Shown: one piece after another, positions 14,873 through 24,073 of the stretch
Layout: each line of letters starts with the position of its first letter
Position numbering within the stretch: position 1 is the stretch's first letter
Notes under the pieces: model-generated
What the model saw: only the letters and a program-made list of their open reading frames with translations
The model's database searches: none
Told to the model about the DNA's origin: nothing
Origin: Acidobacterium sp.
GTDB lineage: Bacteria > Acidobacteriota > Terriglobia > Terriglobales > Acidobacteriaceae
Assembly (NCBI GenBank): GCA_027315385.1
Contig: DAHUYD010000105.1
Span: 1-39,753 of the forward strand
Reading direction: 5' to 3'
DNA: 39,753 nt
Position numbers and translations under genes: made by a program

Positions 14873-15577
14873 ATGCGCGTCACCGTTCTCACCTTCGGCA
14901 TGCTCCGCGACCTTGACCGTCAAATTCCAGGATCGATTGACCTGCCTCCCGGCGCCACGGTCGCCGACCTGCTCGCTCATTGCTGCGCCCAACGCCCCGA
15001 AACCCACGCCATTTGGTCCTCCATTGCCGTCGCCGTCAACCGCGAGTATGCCGCGGCTACCCATCCCTTGTCTGATGGAGACGAAGTCGCCCTCCTCCCT
15101 CCAGTCAGCGGCGGCAGTACGCCGGCAAGCTCTCACATTGCCCTCAACAGCGATCCCATCTCCGCCGCCGCCGTTGCCGAGCCCCTCAGGCGCGGCGAAG
15201 ACGGCGCGGTCGTCGTTTTCGACGGTATCGTCCGCAACCATACCCGCGGCCGCCGCACTCTATACCTCTTTTATGAGGCCTATCCGGAGATGGCCCTCGC
15301 CCGCATGAAGCAGCTCGCCGCCGAAGCGCTCCGGCAATTCCCCGTCCGCGACGTGGCCATCGTCCATCGCCTCGGCCGCCTCGAAGTCGGCGAGACCAGC
15401 GTTGTCATCGCCGTTGCGTCCGCTCATCGCGCCGCCGCCTTCGACGCCTGCCGCTGGCTCATCGATACCCTCAAGCAAACCGTCCCCATCTGGAAGAAGG
15501 AGTTCTTCGCCGATGGAGCGGTCTGGGCCCAGGGCGAGCCCTTCCCTCCCGATCTCTCGCCGGAGCGCTCGCGGTGA
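14873..15577 (+). CDS. moaDE: MoaD-MoaE fusion: molybdopterin synthase in one chain
   Basis: This protein should convert precursor Z (cPMP) to molybdopterin by adding two sulfurs. Residues 1-81 are MoaD, a ubiquitin-fold sulfur carrier that ends in the required Gly-Gly (VSGG, Gly80-Gly81). Residues about 90-225 are MoaE, with FDGIVRNHTRGR, YEAYPEMALARM, HRLGRLEVGE, AVASAHR and the catalytic-site Lys pair in PIWKKEFFADGAVW. In normal two-gene systems the MoaD Gly-Gly end must be free to carry sulfur. Here Ser82 follows directly, so either the chain is cut after Gly81, as reported for mycobacterial MoaX fusions, or another solution is used. The gene overlaps the next one by 4 bases. No other moa gene is in the window. 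Confidence 0.92.
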   Translation: MRVTVLTFGMLRDLDRQIPGSIDLPPGATVADLLAHCCAQRPETHAIWSSIAVAVNREYAAATHPLSDGDEVALLPPVSGGSTPASSHIALNSDPISAAAVAEPLRRGEDGAVVVFDGIVRNHTRGRRTLYLFYEAYPEMALARMKQLAAEALRQFPVRDVAIVHRLGRLEVGETSVVIAVASAHRAAAFDACRWLIDTLKQTVPIWKKEFFADGAVWAQGEPFPPDLSPERSR

Positions 15578-16503
15578 GGTCCCCGGCTCGGCTTTTGGCC
15601 TCGCTGGCCCCGCTCGTTTTTACGCTTGCGGTCGGCGCGCAGCAGACGCCGCGTTATCACGTCAACGTTCGCCTCGTGAACGTCTTCGTCAGCGTCACCG
15701 CCCCCAACGGCGCTCCCATCGCGGGCCTCACGCAGAACGATTTCGCCCTCGCGGAAGACGGAGTCCCGCAGAAAATCGCCTATTTCGAGCGCGACACCTC
15801 CGTGCCTCTTTCCATCGTGCTTGCCATCGACACCAGCGGCAGCGTATTCAAGGACATCACCCTGGAGGAGCGCGCCGCCCGCGACTTCGTACACGCTCTG
15901 CTGCGCCCTTACGATCATCTCGACGTCATCGACTTCAACTCCGATGTTGAAGAAGTCGTTCCGTTCACGAATGACCAGCATCGGATCGACGACGGTCTCA
16001 GGCGCCTCACCGCCGGTCCCGCTACCGCCTTCTACAACGCCGTCTGGCTGGCCTCAAGGCGACTCGCGCCGCGCCCGGGACGCAAGGTCCTCCTCATCAT
16101 CTCCGATGGCGTGAACACTGTCGATGGCGTCGATTATCCTCAGGCGCTCGACCAGGCTGTCCGCGGCGAGGTTATGATCTACAGCCTCATCGACGTCCCC
16201 ATCATTGCCTCAGCCGGGCGCAGCACCGGCGGCGAGCACGCCATGATCTCACTCTCCCGCGGCACCGGCGGCAAATACTACTACGTGGAAGAGGGCAATC
16301 TGGCCGCCGTTTTTCACCAGGTTTCCGAAGACCTTCGCACTCAATACCTCATCAGCTATTACCCGGTTCCGCGCCGCACCGAATCCGATTTCCGCCATAT
16401 CGAGCTCTCCATGACGCCTGCCGCCGGTCCAGCAGCCAACAATTACATCCTGCGATATCGTCCTGGCTATCACGCCCCGCCCTCGCCTCCGCTCGACCGG
16501 TGA
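15574..16503 (+). CDS. Secreted VWFA-domain protein (acidobacterial VWFA-related type)
   Basis: A 309-residue exported protein. It starts at GTG 15574, which overlaps the moaDE stop (GTGA) and has GGAG 8 nt upstream. A signal peptide (LLASLAPLVFTLAVGAQQ) is followed by VRLVNVFVSVTAPNGAPIAGL and FALAEDGVPQKIAYFE, the usual opening of this family. The VWFA domain then has a complete MIDAS start, AIDTSGSVF (Asp86). The later Asp is in ISDGVN. The domain ends in a beta strand region, YLISYYPV. Such proteins probably bind partners through a metal ion outside the membrane; their function is not established. Overlap with moaDE suggests co-transcription but not necessarily a shared role. Confidence 0.85.
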   Translation: MRSPARLLASLAPLVFTLAVGAQQTPRYHVNVRLVNVFVSVTAPNGAPIAGLTQNDFALAEDGVPQKIAYFERDTSVPLSIVLAIDTSGSVFKDITLEERAARDFVHALLRPYDHLDVIDFNSDVEEVVPFTNDQHRIDDGLRRLTAGPATAFYNAVWLASRRLAPRPGRKVLLIISDGVNTVDGVDYPQALDQAVRGEVMIYSLIDVPIIASAGRSTGGEHAMISLSRGTGGKYYYVEEGNLAAVFHQVSEDLRTQYLISYYPVPRRTESDFRHIELSMTPAAGPAANNYILRYRPGYHAPPSPPLDR

Positions 16504-16542
16504 CAGGAACCCCGCGGGAAGAGCAATTACGGAAAGAGAGCC

Positions 16543-17589
16543 ATGAGAGCAATGCGCTTCGCCGTTCCAGCCAGCCTGCTCTTCCTCAGCGTGCCAGCCT
16601 GGAGCGCGCCGCTCCGCTCTCCCTGGGACGCACTCTCAATTCCGGCCACCTCCCGGCCCTATAGCTGCCCAGCCGTCAGCCCGCTCCCGCGCGACATTGT
16701 TGCTTACGACTATTACTCCGACGCGCGCAAGTCCATCCCCGACTCCGCGCGCCTTCAGGCGTACAGGCGGGCCGCCTCCCCCTTCGATCGCACCATGACC
16801 GGCGCGGAGCGAGCCGCAGACTTCTACCTCAAATCCGGAAGCCGCGGCGCGGCGGACTGCGTCCTCGAAATCCTCGATGCGAACGCCCGCAACCATGCCA
16901 TGACCGGCACGATGGCCTCGAACCAGTCGTACTACGTCCAGAACTGGACCCTCGGCGCGCTCGCTGTCACCTTTCTCAAGGTTCGGCACAGCGACGCCGG
17001 CACGCCTGCCGAGCGCGGCGAAATCGCCCGCTGGCTGGTTCAGGTCGCCCGCTCCACCCGGAACTACTTCAGCCTCCGCCACGCCAAACCCACCAAAGAC
17101 GGTCACAACAACCATCTCTACTGGGCTGGTTTTGCCGTCATGTCCGCCGGAATTGCCGCCGATAACCGCCATCTCTACAACTGGGGCGTCATGACATTCC
17201 GCGACGGCGTCCATCAGATCGCTCCTGACGGCACGCTTCCGCTGGAGATGGCCCGCGGCCGCCGCGCTCTCCGCTACCATCTCTTTGCCGCGGAGCCGCT
17301 TGTCACCATGGCGGAACTCGGAGAAACTAACGGCCAGGACCTCTACTCCTTCAACCACGGCGCCCTCCATCGTCTCGTCCATCGCTGCGTCTCCGGCCTC
17401 CGCAACAACGCCTGGTTCGCCCAGCAAACTGGCTTCCCCCAGGAGAAGCCCGGCAGGCGTCTCACTCCATCGGACGTCGCCTGGCTGCGGCCTTATCAGC
17501 GCCGCTTCCCCAGCTCCTCCATCGCCTCGCTCCTTGGCCAGGTCCATTCGCTCAGCATCCTCTATCTTGGCGGCGACCCTCCTCCATAG
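16543..17589 (+). CDS. Alginate lyase-like protein, polysaccharide lyase family 5
   Basis: A 348-residue secreted protein. The signal peptide (FAVPASLLFLSVPAWSAPL) starts at ATG 16543 behind GGAAAGAG. The alpha/alpha-barrel pattern of AlgL-type lyases is visible, with the key motif DGHNNHLYWAGFAV (Asn190 and His191 in the NNHxYW position) and LPLEMARGRRALRYH carrying the Arg and Tyr expected in the active site. These enzymes break beta-1,4 mannuronate bonds by elimination. In alginate makers AlgL is periplasmic and clears stray polymer; no other alginate gene is visible here, so a degradative role on environmental or self polysaccharide is as likely. It follows the VWFA gene by 39 bases on the same strand. 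Confidence 0.8.
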   Translation: MRAMRFAVPASLLFLSVPAWSAPLRSPWDALSIPATSRPYSCPAVSPLPRDIVAYDYYSDARKSIPDSARLQAYRRAASPFDRTMTGAERAADFYLKSGSRGAADCVLEILDANARNHAMTGTMASNQSYYVQNWTLGALAVTFLKVRHSDAGTPAERGEIARWLVQVARSTRNYFSLRHAKPTKDGHNNHLYWAGFAVMSAGIAADNRHLYNWGVMTFRDGVHQIAPDGTLPLEMARGRRALRYHLFAAEPLVTMAELGETNGQDLYSFNHGALHRLVHRCVSGLRNNAWFAQQTGFPQEKPGRRLTPSDVAWLRPYQRRFPSSSIASLLGQVHSLSILYLGGDPPP

Positions 17590-17632
17590 AGCGTCGCAGG
17601 AAAACTGAACATCCCGCCCATGCCGCCCGTCT

Positions 17633-18211
17633 TTGCCAGTGAAGCGCCCAGGAGCCGCGGAATTGCGACCCGATGAGGAATCCGAGTTCGCAGCTCTGGT
17701 CGACCGGCAATGGAGCTTCGCTTATCGGGTGGCCTGGGCCATATTGCGCAATGCCTACGACGCAGAGGACGCCGCGCAGGACTGCTTTCTGAAGATCCTG
17801 CGAGCCCGCGCGTGGCAGGGACTGCGCGATGAGCGCGCCTTCATCGCGCGTGCCGCCTGGCGAACCGCGGTGGATCGCCTGCGAGGAAGGAGATCGGCGA
17901 TGTACGAGCAACCTGCTTTAGCTGACCTCACGGAAGACCAGATCTTCGGGCCGTCCGGCGCTCCCGATCCGGAGGAACTGGCGATCGCGGCCAATTGGGA
18001 AGCTGCTGTTCATCGCCTCATCGACAGCCTGCCGGAGGATCTGCGCCAGCCGCTGGCTCTTTCGGTAGAGATGAATTCCCGCGAGATCGCCGCGGCGATG
18101 GGAATTCCGGAAGGCACCGTGCGCACCCGGTTGCTGCGCGCGCGTCAGGTTCTGCGGCAAAAAATGGCAGCCACGGAGGAGCGGCACTATGCGCGAGAAC
18201 GATCCAGATAA
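17633..18211 (+). CDS. ECF-type RNA polymerase sigma factor
   Basis: About 190 residues. Region 2 is FAYRVAWAILRNAYDAEDAAQDCFLKIL, binding core polymerase and the -10 box. It is followed by ARAAWRTAVDRLRGR. Region 4 is LPEDLRQPLALSVEM...SREIAAAMGIPEGTVRTRLLRAR, the helix-turn-helix that reads the -35 box. The start is uncertain: TTG 17633 or GTG 17639, neither with a clear ribosome site. The next gene starts inside this one (23-base overlap), so the two are translationally coupled. That gene is a single-pass membrane protein, as expected for an anti-sigma factor. The group is not one I can assign. Confidence 0.88.
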   Translation: MPVKRPGAAELRPDEESEFAALVDRQWSFAYRVAWAILRNAYDAEDAAQDCFLKILRARAWQGLRDERAFIARAAWRTAVDRLRGRRSAMYEQPALADLTEDQIFGPSGAPDPEELAIAANWEAAVHRLIDSLPEDLRQPLALSVEMNSREIAAAMGIPEGTVRTRLLRARQVLRQKMAATEERHYARERSR

Positions 18212-18752
18212 CTCGTTAGACACCCGAATTGACGCCGCCATTCGCACCTATGCCGAACCGGCCCAGGTTCCCGAAGCTCGCATCGTCGCGCTCAAACTGC
18301 TGGAGCAGGCAAGGGAAGTCGAGCCGCGCCGGCAATGGCCGCTGTGGAGATGGGCCATCCCCGCTGCAGTCTGTCTGATCGCAATGGCCATTGCCGCTGT
18401 TTGGATCTTCAGAACTCCGCGAATCCCCGATGCCGCGCGCACCCCCGCGCCGCCGCGAATCGTCACCCAGACAGAGACTCCCGCACCTCTGATACGGCGT
18501 GCACGGCTTTCAGCCGCGAAGAGGCCGCACCGCGTCCTCGCGGCCAAGTCTCGGCCTCTGCCTAAACTGGACGTTTTCCCCACGCCGACGCCCCTCTCGC
18601 CCCAGGAGAAAGCGCTGGTCGCCTTCGCCGAACATGCGCCGCCGGCCGTGCAGCGTGCGGTCCTCCAGGAACAGCAGAACTGGGAGAAGTCCACCACGAT
18701 TGCCGGATTGCGGAATTCGCAGCCGGAAACAGGCAGCCAACAGGATCAATAA
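18189..18752 (+). CDS. Single-pass membrane protein, probable anti-sigma factor
   Basis: 187 residues from ATG 18189, with AGGAG about 8 nt upstream and inside the sigma gene's end. A cytosolic N-terminus of about 50 residues is followed by one helix (LWRWAIPAAVCLIAMAIAAVWIF) and a long outside region rich in Pro, Arg and Ala. There is no zinc-binding HxxxCxxC motif, so it is not a classic ZAS anti-sigma; the role is inferred from position and topology only. The N-terminal helix (LDTRIDAAIRTYAEPAQVPEA) could bind sigma. It probably shares a transcript with the sigma factor and the secreted protein that follows after 17 bases. Confidence 0.6.
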   Translation: MRENDPDNSLDTRIDAAIRTYAEPAQVPEARIVALKLLEQAREVEPRRQWPLWRWAIPAAVCLIAMAIAAVWIFRTPRIPDAARTPAPPRIVTQTETPAPLIRRARLSAAKRPHRVLAAKSRPLPKLDVFPTPTPLSPQEKALVAFAEHAPPAVQRAVLQEQQNWEKSTTIAGLRNSQPETGSQQDQ

Positions 18753-18769
18753 CAGGAACAGGAGCCCCT

Positions 18770-19333
18770 ATGAAGAAGTCCATCGCCACGCTCGCTGCAG
18801 TCATCACGTTGTCTCTGCTCCCGGCTGCTTTGCGGGCGCAGAACCCGCCAACCTCCACACCTGCGCCGGTGCCCCACTTTTACCATCTGCGAGTTGCGAT
18901 CGAAGAGCTGAATGCTGCCGGACAGGTAACGAACACCCGCACCTACAGGGAAATCGTCAGCACCGCGGTCGGAAAAGACCGGGTCTGGAATCAGCGAATC
19001 AAGACCGGATCAAGGATCCCGGTAGTCACAGGGGCCGCAGGCGGCACCACCCAGTTTCAGTACATCGACCTTGGCGTGAACCTCGACGTTCTTAACGTAA
19101 AGGAGCAGCCCGCCGGGCTCAGCTTCGAGCTGAAGGTGGAAGTCAGCAGCATCGCGCGTCAGACGCAGGTCGCCGGTACGGGTGAACCGGTGATTCGGCA
19201 GAATACGTGGGGCTCCGCTATGATCGTTCCCCTCGGCAAGCCCACCGTCGTCTTCTCGTCCGACGATCTCGACAGCACCGGCAAAATGCAGGTCGAAGTC
19301 ACTGCCACCCGTATGGAGTATTCCCAAAAGTGA
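18770..19333 (+). CDS. Secreted hypothetical protein
   Basis: 187 residues, starting MKKSIATLAAVITLSLLPAALRAQ, a clear signal peptide, behind AGGAG. The mature part is beta-rich: FYHLRVAIEELNAAGQVTN, FQYIDLGVNLDV, SFELKVEVSSIA, MIVPLGKPTVVFSSDD and MQVEVTATRM. The alternating pattern suggests a beta-sandwich, and the LGVNLDV repeat unit resembles the terminal domains of secretin-type proteins, though I would not name it so. It is the third gene of the sigma/anti-sigma-like cluster and may be the signal sensor or target of that system. A strong hairpin follows 30 bases after its stop. Confidence 0.7.
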   Translation: MKKSIATLAAVITLSLLPAALRAQNPPTSTPAPVPHFYHLRVAIEELNAAGQVTNTRTYREIVSTAVGKDRVWNQRIKTGSRIPVVTGAAGGTTQFQYIDLGVNLDVLNVKEQPAGLSFELKVEVSSIARQTQVAGTGEPVIRQNTWGSAMIVPLGKPTVVFSSDDLDSTGKMQVEVTATRMEYSQK

Positions 19334-19363
19334 AGAGTCCTGGAAGGACGACGCCCCAATGCA

Positions 19364-19391
19364 AAGAGGCTGCGATCGCTCGCAGCCTCTT
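19364..19391. terminator. Bidirectional hairpin terminator between the sigma cluster and clpC
   Basis: A perfect 12-pair stem, AAGAGGCTGCGA and its complement, with the 4-nt loop TCGC. It lies between two convergent genes (stops at 19333 and 19422), so it can end both transcripts. Only short T or A runs flank it. Confidence 0.85.
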
Positions 19392-19421
19392 CGCCTGCAC
19401 CCGGCGCGCTATATCCTGGCG

Positions 19422-21878
19422 CTAGCTCACCAGCAGCACGCCTTCTGTGCTCTTCTCCTCGCCCTCTTTGGCCACGGGCCGGTAGAAGAGCTGATTGTTG
19501 GTCAGGTAGACTTCCAGGAACGCCGGCCGCTCGTTGATCCCGCCTGCGATCAGCGCCTCCGACAGCGGATCTTCGACGTACCGCTGCAGCGCGCGCCGCA
19601 GCGGGCGCGCCCCGTAGCTGCGGTCCACCAGCGTTTTCTCGAGGATCCACTTCTTGGCGTCCTCGGTGACAGAGATGGTGATCGCCTTCTGGGCCAGGTT
19701 TGCATTCAGTTGCTGCACCAGCAGCTCCAGAATCTGGATCAGGTCCGCATCCGTCAGCGACTGGAACAGAATGATCTCGTCGATGCGGTTCAGGAACTCA
19801 GGATTGAACGTACGCTTTACCTCGTTCTTCACCAGGTCCTCGATCTTCTCCATCACCAGGTCTTCGCGATCGCTCTGGAAGCCCAACCCCTGCTTACGCT
19901 GCAGGTGCCTGGCGCCGATGTTCGACGTCATGATCACGATCGTGTTCTTGAAGTCGACCGTGTTCCCCAGCCCATCCGTCAGCTGCCCGTCTTCGAATAC
20001 CTGCAGCAGGATGTTGAACACGTCGGCGTGCGCCTTCTCGATCTCATCCAGCAGCACCACCGAGTACGGAGACCGCTTCACCCGTTCCGTCAGCTGTCCG
20101 CCCTCCTCGTAGCCCACGTATCCCGGAGGCGATCCGATCAGCTTCGACACCGAATGCTTCTCCATGAACTCCGACATGTCGAAGCGGATCAGCGATTTCT
20201 CGCTGCCGAACAGGAACTGCGCCAGCGTCCGCGCCATTTCCGTTTTGCCCACGCCCGTCGGGCCCAGGAACAGGAACGACCCGATCGGCCGGTTCGGCGA
20301 CTTCAGCCCCGCCCGCGAGCGGCGGATCGCCCGCGCCAGCGCCGAAATCGACTTGTCCTGGCTGATCACCCGCTTATGCAGCTCTTCTTCCACCCGCAGC
20401 AGCTTCTGCGTCTCTTCTTCCTTGATGGACGTAATCGGCACGCCCGTCCACCGGCTCACCACATCCTCGATGTCTTCGCGGCCTACGATCCCGGCCGTCG
20501 AGTCATCCAGGTGATACTTGTCCCGCAGCGAACGCAGATTGTCCCGCTCCTTGCGCTCCTCGTCGGAGTAGAAGCGCGCCTTCTCGAACTCGTGATTCGC
20601 GATCGCATTTTCCATGCGGTGCACGATGAACTTGATGCGCTTCTGCACCTCCGTGATCTCCTCGGGCAGGGAAGTCTGCCGCAGCTTCACCCGTGCCCCC
20701 GCCTCGTCGATCAGATCGATTGCCTTGTCCGGCAGGAATCGGTCGGAGATGTACCGGTTCGAGTGCGACACCGCAAAGTTGATCGCCTCGTCTGTGTAGC
20801 TGACCGCGTGAAACTTCTCGTAGCGGTCTTTGATCCCCATGATGATCTTGATCGCGTCTTCTTCGTTCGGCGGAGGAACCTTCACCGCCTGGAAGCGCCG
20901 TTCCAGCGACCGGTCCTTCTCAATCGACTTCCGGTACTCGCCCGGCGTGGTCGCGCCGATGCACTGGATCTCGCCGCGCGACAGCGCCGGCTTCAGGATG
21001 TTGGCCGCATCCAGCGATCCTTCCGCCGAGCCCGCTCCCACCAGCGTGTGCAACTCGTCGATAAAGATGATGGAGTTCTGATTCTCCATCAGCTCCTTCA
21101 TGATCGTCTTCAGCCGCTCTTCGAATTGTCCGCGGTATTTCGTTCCGGCGACAATCAGCGACAGATCCAGCGCCAGCACCCGCTTGTCGGAAAGGAAGCT
21201 CGGCACGTCCCCGTCCGCGATCCTCTGCGCCAGCCCTTCCACAATCGCCGTCTTGCCCACGCCCGGCTCCCCGATCAGCACCGGATTGTTCTTCGTGCGC
21301 CGGCACAGGATCTGCACCACGCGCTCCAGTTCCTGATCCCGGCCCACCAGCGGATCCAGCTGCGCGTCCATCGCCGCCTGCGTCAGATCTCGCGAGAACT
21401 CCGCCAGCAGGCTCGATTCACGGCTGCGCTGCTGCTGCGGTACCTTCTCCTGCGTCGTGCGCGCCAGCTCCTCGCGCACTGCCAGCAGTTTCAGTCCGCG
21501 CTCGTGCAGAATCTCCGACGCGAAGCACTTCTCTTCGCGCAGCAGTCCCAGCAGCAGATGTTCCGTACCTATATGTTTGTGCGAAAGCCGTTCCGCCTCT
21601 TCCGCGGCGTAGGCCAGAACCCGCTTGCATTCGTTGGAGAGCGGCAGATCGACCGATGTTGAAACCTTCTCCCGGATCGTGGTGTGGCCTTCGATCTGCT
21701 TGCGGATCGATTCAACGGAAGCGTGCGAGCGCAGAAAGCGTGTCGTCAGCGCCTTGTCTTCGCGCAGAAGCCCCAGCAGCAGATGTTCCGTCTCAATGTA
21801 CGGGGACCCAAATTGGCTCGCCTCATACCTCGCAAAGAAGATGACGCGCCGTGCCTTTTCTGTATACCGTTCGAACAT
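19422..21878 (-). CDS. clpC: Clp protease ATP-binding subunit ClpC
   Basis: An 818-residue AAA+ unfoldase that feeds proteins to ClpP. Start ATG 21878 with GAGGG upstream; it begins [16 protein letters not shown], the classic ClpC start. Two N-terminal repeats ([12 protein letters not shown] and [12 protein letters not shown]) bind substrates and adaptors. The first ATPase has [18 protein letters not shown] and IFIDELHTL. The middle domain has a UVR-like segment, [17 protein letters not shown], which separates ClpC from ClpA. The second ATPase has [17 protein letters not shown] and [15 protein letters not shown]. The loop QGLGFQSD is the ClpP-docking element. No clpP, mcsA or mcsB gene is in the window, and no CtsR site was seen upstream. 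It appears to be a single-gene transcript. Confidence 0.96.
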   Translation of the reverse strand: MFERYTEKARRVIFFARYEASQFGSPYIETEHLLLGLLREDKALTTRFLRSHASVESIRKQIEGHTTIREKVSTSVDLPLSNECKRVLAYAAEEAERLSHKHIGTEHLLLGLLREEKCFASEILHERGLKLLAVREELARTTQEKVPQQQRSRESSLLAEFSRDLTQAAMDAQLDPLVGRDQELERVVQILCRRTKNNPVLIGEPGVGKTAIVEGLAQRIADGDVPSFLSDKRVLALDLSLIVAGTKYRGQFEERLKTIMKELMENQNSIIFIDELHTLVGAGSAEGSLDAANILKPALSRGEIQCIGATTPGEYRKSIEKDRSLERRFQAVKVPPPNEEDAIKIIMGIKDRYEKFHAVSYTDEAINFAVSHSNRYISDRFLPDKAIDLIDEAGARVKLRQTSLPEEITEVQKRIKFIVHRMENAIANHEFEKARFYSDEERKERDNLRSLRDKYHLDDSTAGIVGREDIEDVVSRWTGVPITSIKEEETQKLLRVEEELHKRVISQDKSISALARAIRRSRAGLKSPNRPIGSFLFLGPTGVGKTEMARTLAQFLFGSEKSLIRFDMSEFMEKHSVSKLIGSPPGYVGYEEGGQLTERVKRSPYSVVLLDEIEKAHADVFNILLQVFEDGQLTDGLGNTVDFKNTIVIMTSNIGARHLQRKQGLGFQSDREDLVMEKIEDLVKNEVKRTFNPEFLNRIDEIILFQSLTDADLIQILELLVQQLNANLAQKAITISVTEDAKKWILEKTLVDRSYGARPLRRALQRYVEDPLSEALIAGGINERPAFLEVYLTNNQLFYRPVAKEGEEKSTEGVLLVS

Positions 21879-22117
21879 GTTCCCTCTGAGAGACTCCGCC
21901 CGCCTCCGCAATGCCGGTCGTTATTGCCGGCGATCGCGTCTGGCGACCGGGTCTCCTCGTTCCTGCGAGCCTGCCTTACGGCTCAGGCTCTTGCCGCCGC
22001 CCACGCCTCAAATCCAGGGGCAATTCCGGGCGGCCCCACCGGGCTGGTGCGTTTGCTCCCGCATCCACCCCGCTTTCAGAATCGGCCCGCTCTCTTGCCG
22101 ATCCACTTCCGGCCCCG

Positions 22118-22876
22118 CTACCCTTCCAGCGGAGAAACCTCTTCCATGCGGCCTTTATGCAGCCGCAGAATTCTGTCGCAGCGCCGCGCCAGCGCCGTGT
22201 TATGGGTGACGATGACGGAAGTCAGCCTGTGGGTTGCGTGCAGCCTCTCAATCAGGCTGAAAACCATATCCGCAGTCTGCCCATCCAGGTCCCCTGTCGG
22301 TTCGTCGGCCAGCAGCACCCGGGGTTTGGTCACCAGCGCCCGTGCCAGCGACACCCGCTGCTGTTCCCCGCCCGACAGCTCCCCCGCCCGATGTCCCACC
22401 CGATCCCCCAGCTCCACCTCGTTCAGCCACTGCTCCGCGCTGCTCAGCGCTTCCGCCTTCGTCTCGCCCCTGGCCAGCAGCGGCATGGCCACGTTCTCCA
22501 GAGCCGTAAACTCCGGCAACAGATAGTGAAACTGCCACACGTACCCCACTTCGCGGTTGCGAAATAAGGCGGCCTGCCTCGTATTGAGCGATCTCAGCGA
22601 AAGTGACGTAAAGAATACGTCACCCGCCGAAGGGGTATCAAGAGCGCCCAAAATGTGCAAAAGTGTGCTTTTTCCCGCACCCGACTGGCCGATGATGGCC
22701 AGCATTTCGCCCTCAGGCACGTCAAAGCTAAGGCTCTCAAATAAAACCAGACGCCCCCGCCCGGTCACGTACTCTTTCTTCAGCTTCTGGACGCTGACGA
22801 CCTTTGGATGAGCCTCAGCCGCCGAACGACTCAAAGCCTCGGCGCTGGGCGTCTCTATTCCGGGGAGCGCTTCCAT
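22118..22876 (-). CDS. ABC transporter ATP-binding protein, LolD/MacB type
   Basis: 252 residues from ATG 22876, with AGAGG and AGG about 7 nt upstream. Walker A is GQSGAGKST, the Q-loop is in GYVWQFHYLLPEFTALENV, the signature is LSGGEQQR, Walker B is VLLADEPTGDLD and the H-loop is VTHN. The LLPEFTALENV stretch and D-loop GDLDG are those of LolD, the ATPase that with LolC/E releases lipoproteins from the inner membrane. No permease gene is adjacent, so LolD is likely but other type VII exporters (MacB, FtsE-like) remain possible. About 35 extra N-terminal residues precede the first strand. Confidence 0.82.
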   Translation of the reverse strand: MEALPGIETPSAEALSRSAAEAHPKVVSVQKLKKEYVTGRGRLVLFESLSFDVPEGEMLAIIGQSGAGKSTLLHILGALDTPSAGDVFFTSLSLRSLNTRQAALFRNREVGYVWQFHYLLPEFTALENVAMPLLARGETKAEALSSAEQWLNEVELGDRVGHRAGELSGGEQQRVSLARALVTKPRVLLADEPTGDLDGQTADMVFSLIERLHATHRLTSVIVTHNTALARRCDRILRLHKGRMEEVSPLEG

Positions 22877-23193
22877 ACCTACCTCTATCACTCCCAACCC
22901 CAAAAGGGAAGAAATGATTCACTTGATTGGACGCGCGAGACTGCCAAAGCGGTGACGGAGGTGTGCGACGGAGGCCGGTGCGTCGCTCATCGGAGGTCGC
23001 CCAGGCGCATCCTTCCGAAAACGCGCTGGACTCTGTCGATTGTCTCCAGCTGGCTCAATGGCGCCGCATTCTGTCATCGGGCGCCATCTGCATAACAAAA
23101 ATAAGACCGGAGCACTCGGTTCAGCGGCGGACCGCGGCTCCGGCCCGGGAAGATCTGGATTCTTCCCTCAAGAGACGGATCCTGCCGCCCCGC
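22877..23193. other. Intergenic stretch of 317 bases
   Basis: It lies between the LolD-type gene's start and the stop of the TPR gene, both minus-strand genes. It must hold the LolD-type promoter. Open frames in it lack ribosome sites and plausible composition. No hairpin or RNA gene was recognised. Confidence 0.45.
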
Positions 23194-23964
23194 TCACCGG
23201 ATCTTCTGCGCCGCCATCAGTTGCGCAAACTCCCGCGTCTTGCGCAACTGCGCGAACACACTGTCCCGCAGGATCTGCTGCCTGTTCCTGAATCCCTCAT
23301 TCAGCGCCCGCGTCAGATACGCGATCGCCTGCGTTTTCATGTCCGCCTGGGCAAACAACTCCGCCAGGCAATAGTCTTCCTGCGCGCGGTATTCCCGGCT
23401 CGTGTTCGCTGCCACATTCGTCAGCGAATCGGGTTCAGCGAAAACCGTGGGATCCAGCCGGAACGCCCGCCGGTACGCAGCCAGCCCCTGCCGGTATTTC
23501 CCCCACGCAAAATACGCGGTACCCAGATTGGCGGCGATCACCGCCGACTTCGGCATCAGCCGCAGCGCCTGCCGGTACAGGCCGATTGACTTCTTGAATT
23601 TGCGTTGCGCGAAGTACGTCGCTCCCAGATTGTTGATCGCCTGCGGATAATTCGGCTGGATCAGCAGCGCCCGCCGGTAATCGTTCCGCGCCTGGCCGAG
23701 CGCATTCATGTGGTGCCAGGCGATGCCCATCTTGTCCCACACCTCGGCGGTTCTGGGCGCCTTCCGGTACGCTTCTATAGCCTGGATGTATTCACCGCGC
23801 GCCAGGTAAATGTCGCCTCTTGATTCCGGGGACAAGTTCCCGAACGCCTGCGTGGAAAGGGAAGTTGAATTCTGCAGGGAAGCTTCTGCTGCACATACTT
23901 GCCCGGCAAGCAGAAGGAGGGCTGCGATTGAAAGCAATCCGGCGACCGTCCGCCGCTGTCTCAT
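23194..23964 (-). CDS. Secreted tetratricopeptide-repeat protein
   Basis: 256 residues from ATG 23964, with AGGAGG 7 nt upstream. The signal peptide is VAGLLSIAALLLLAGQVCAA. Four or five TPR units follow with the usual A-G-A spacing (GDIYLARGEYIQAIEAYRKA, NDYRRALLIQPNYPQAINN, LGATYFAQRKFKKSIGLYRQ, LGTAYFAWGKYRQGLAAYRR). The C-terminal 80 residues are helical too (ELFAQADMKTQAIAYLTRAL). TPR proteins act as scaffolds for partner binding; partner unknown. It is separated from neighbours by about 190 and 320 bases, so it is probably monocistronic. Confidence 0.85.
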   Translation of the reverse strand: MRQRRTVAGLLSIAALLLLAGQVCAAEASLQNSTSLSTQAFGNLSPESRGDIYLARGEYIQAIEAYRKAPRTAEVWDKMGIAWHHMNALGQARNDYRRALLIQPNYPQAINNLGATYFAQRKFKKSIGLYRQALRLMPKSAVIAANLGTAYFAWGKYRQGLAAYRRAFRLDPTVFAEPDSLTNVAANTSREYRAQEDYCLAELFAQADMKTQAIAYLTRALNEGFRNRQQILRDSVFAQLRKTREFAQLMAAQKIR

Positions 23965-24073
23965 GGGGAAACCTCCTGCCGAACGTCCTCACACAGGAAG
24001 CTTCGCGCTGTTGAGTGGTTGGTCGCCATAACCACTCTCCTGCACACTGGCATAGCCACCATCTGTGAAATTC

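Noticed and set aside
19359-21662. A 767-codon plus-strand open frame opposite clpC
   Set aside because: ClpC on the minus strand has both ATPase domains and a ribosome site; the opposite frame is Arg/Gln/Leu-rich shadow.
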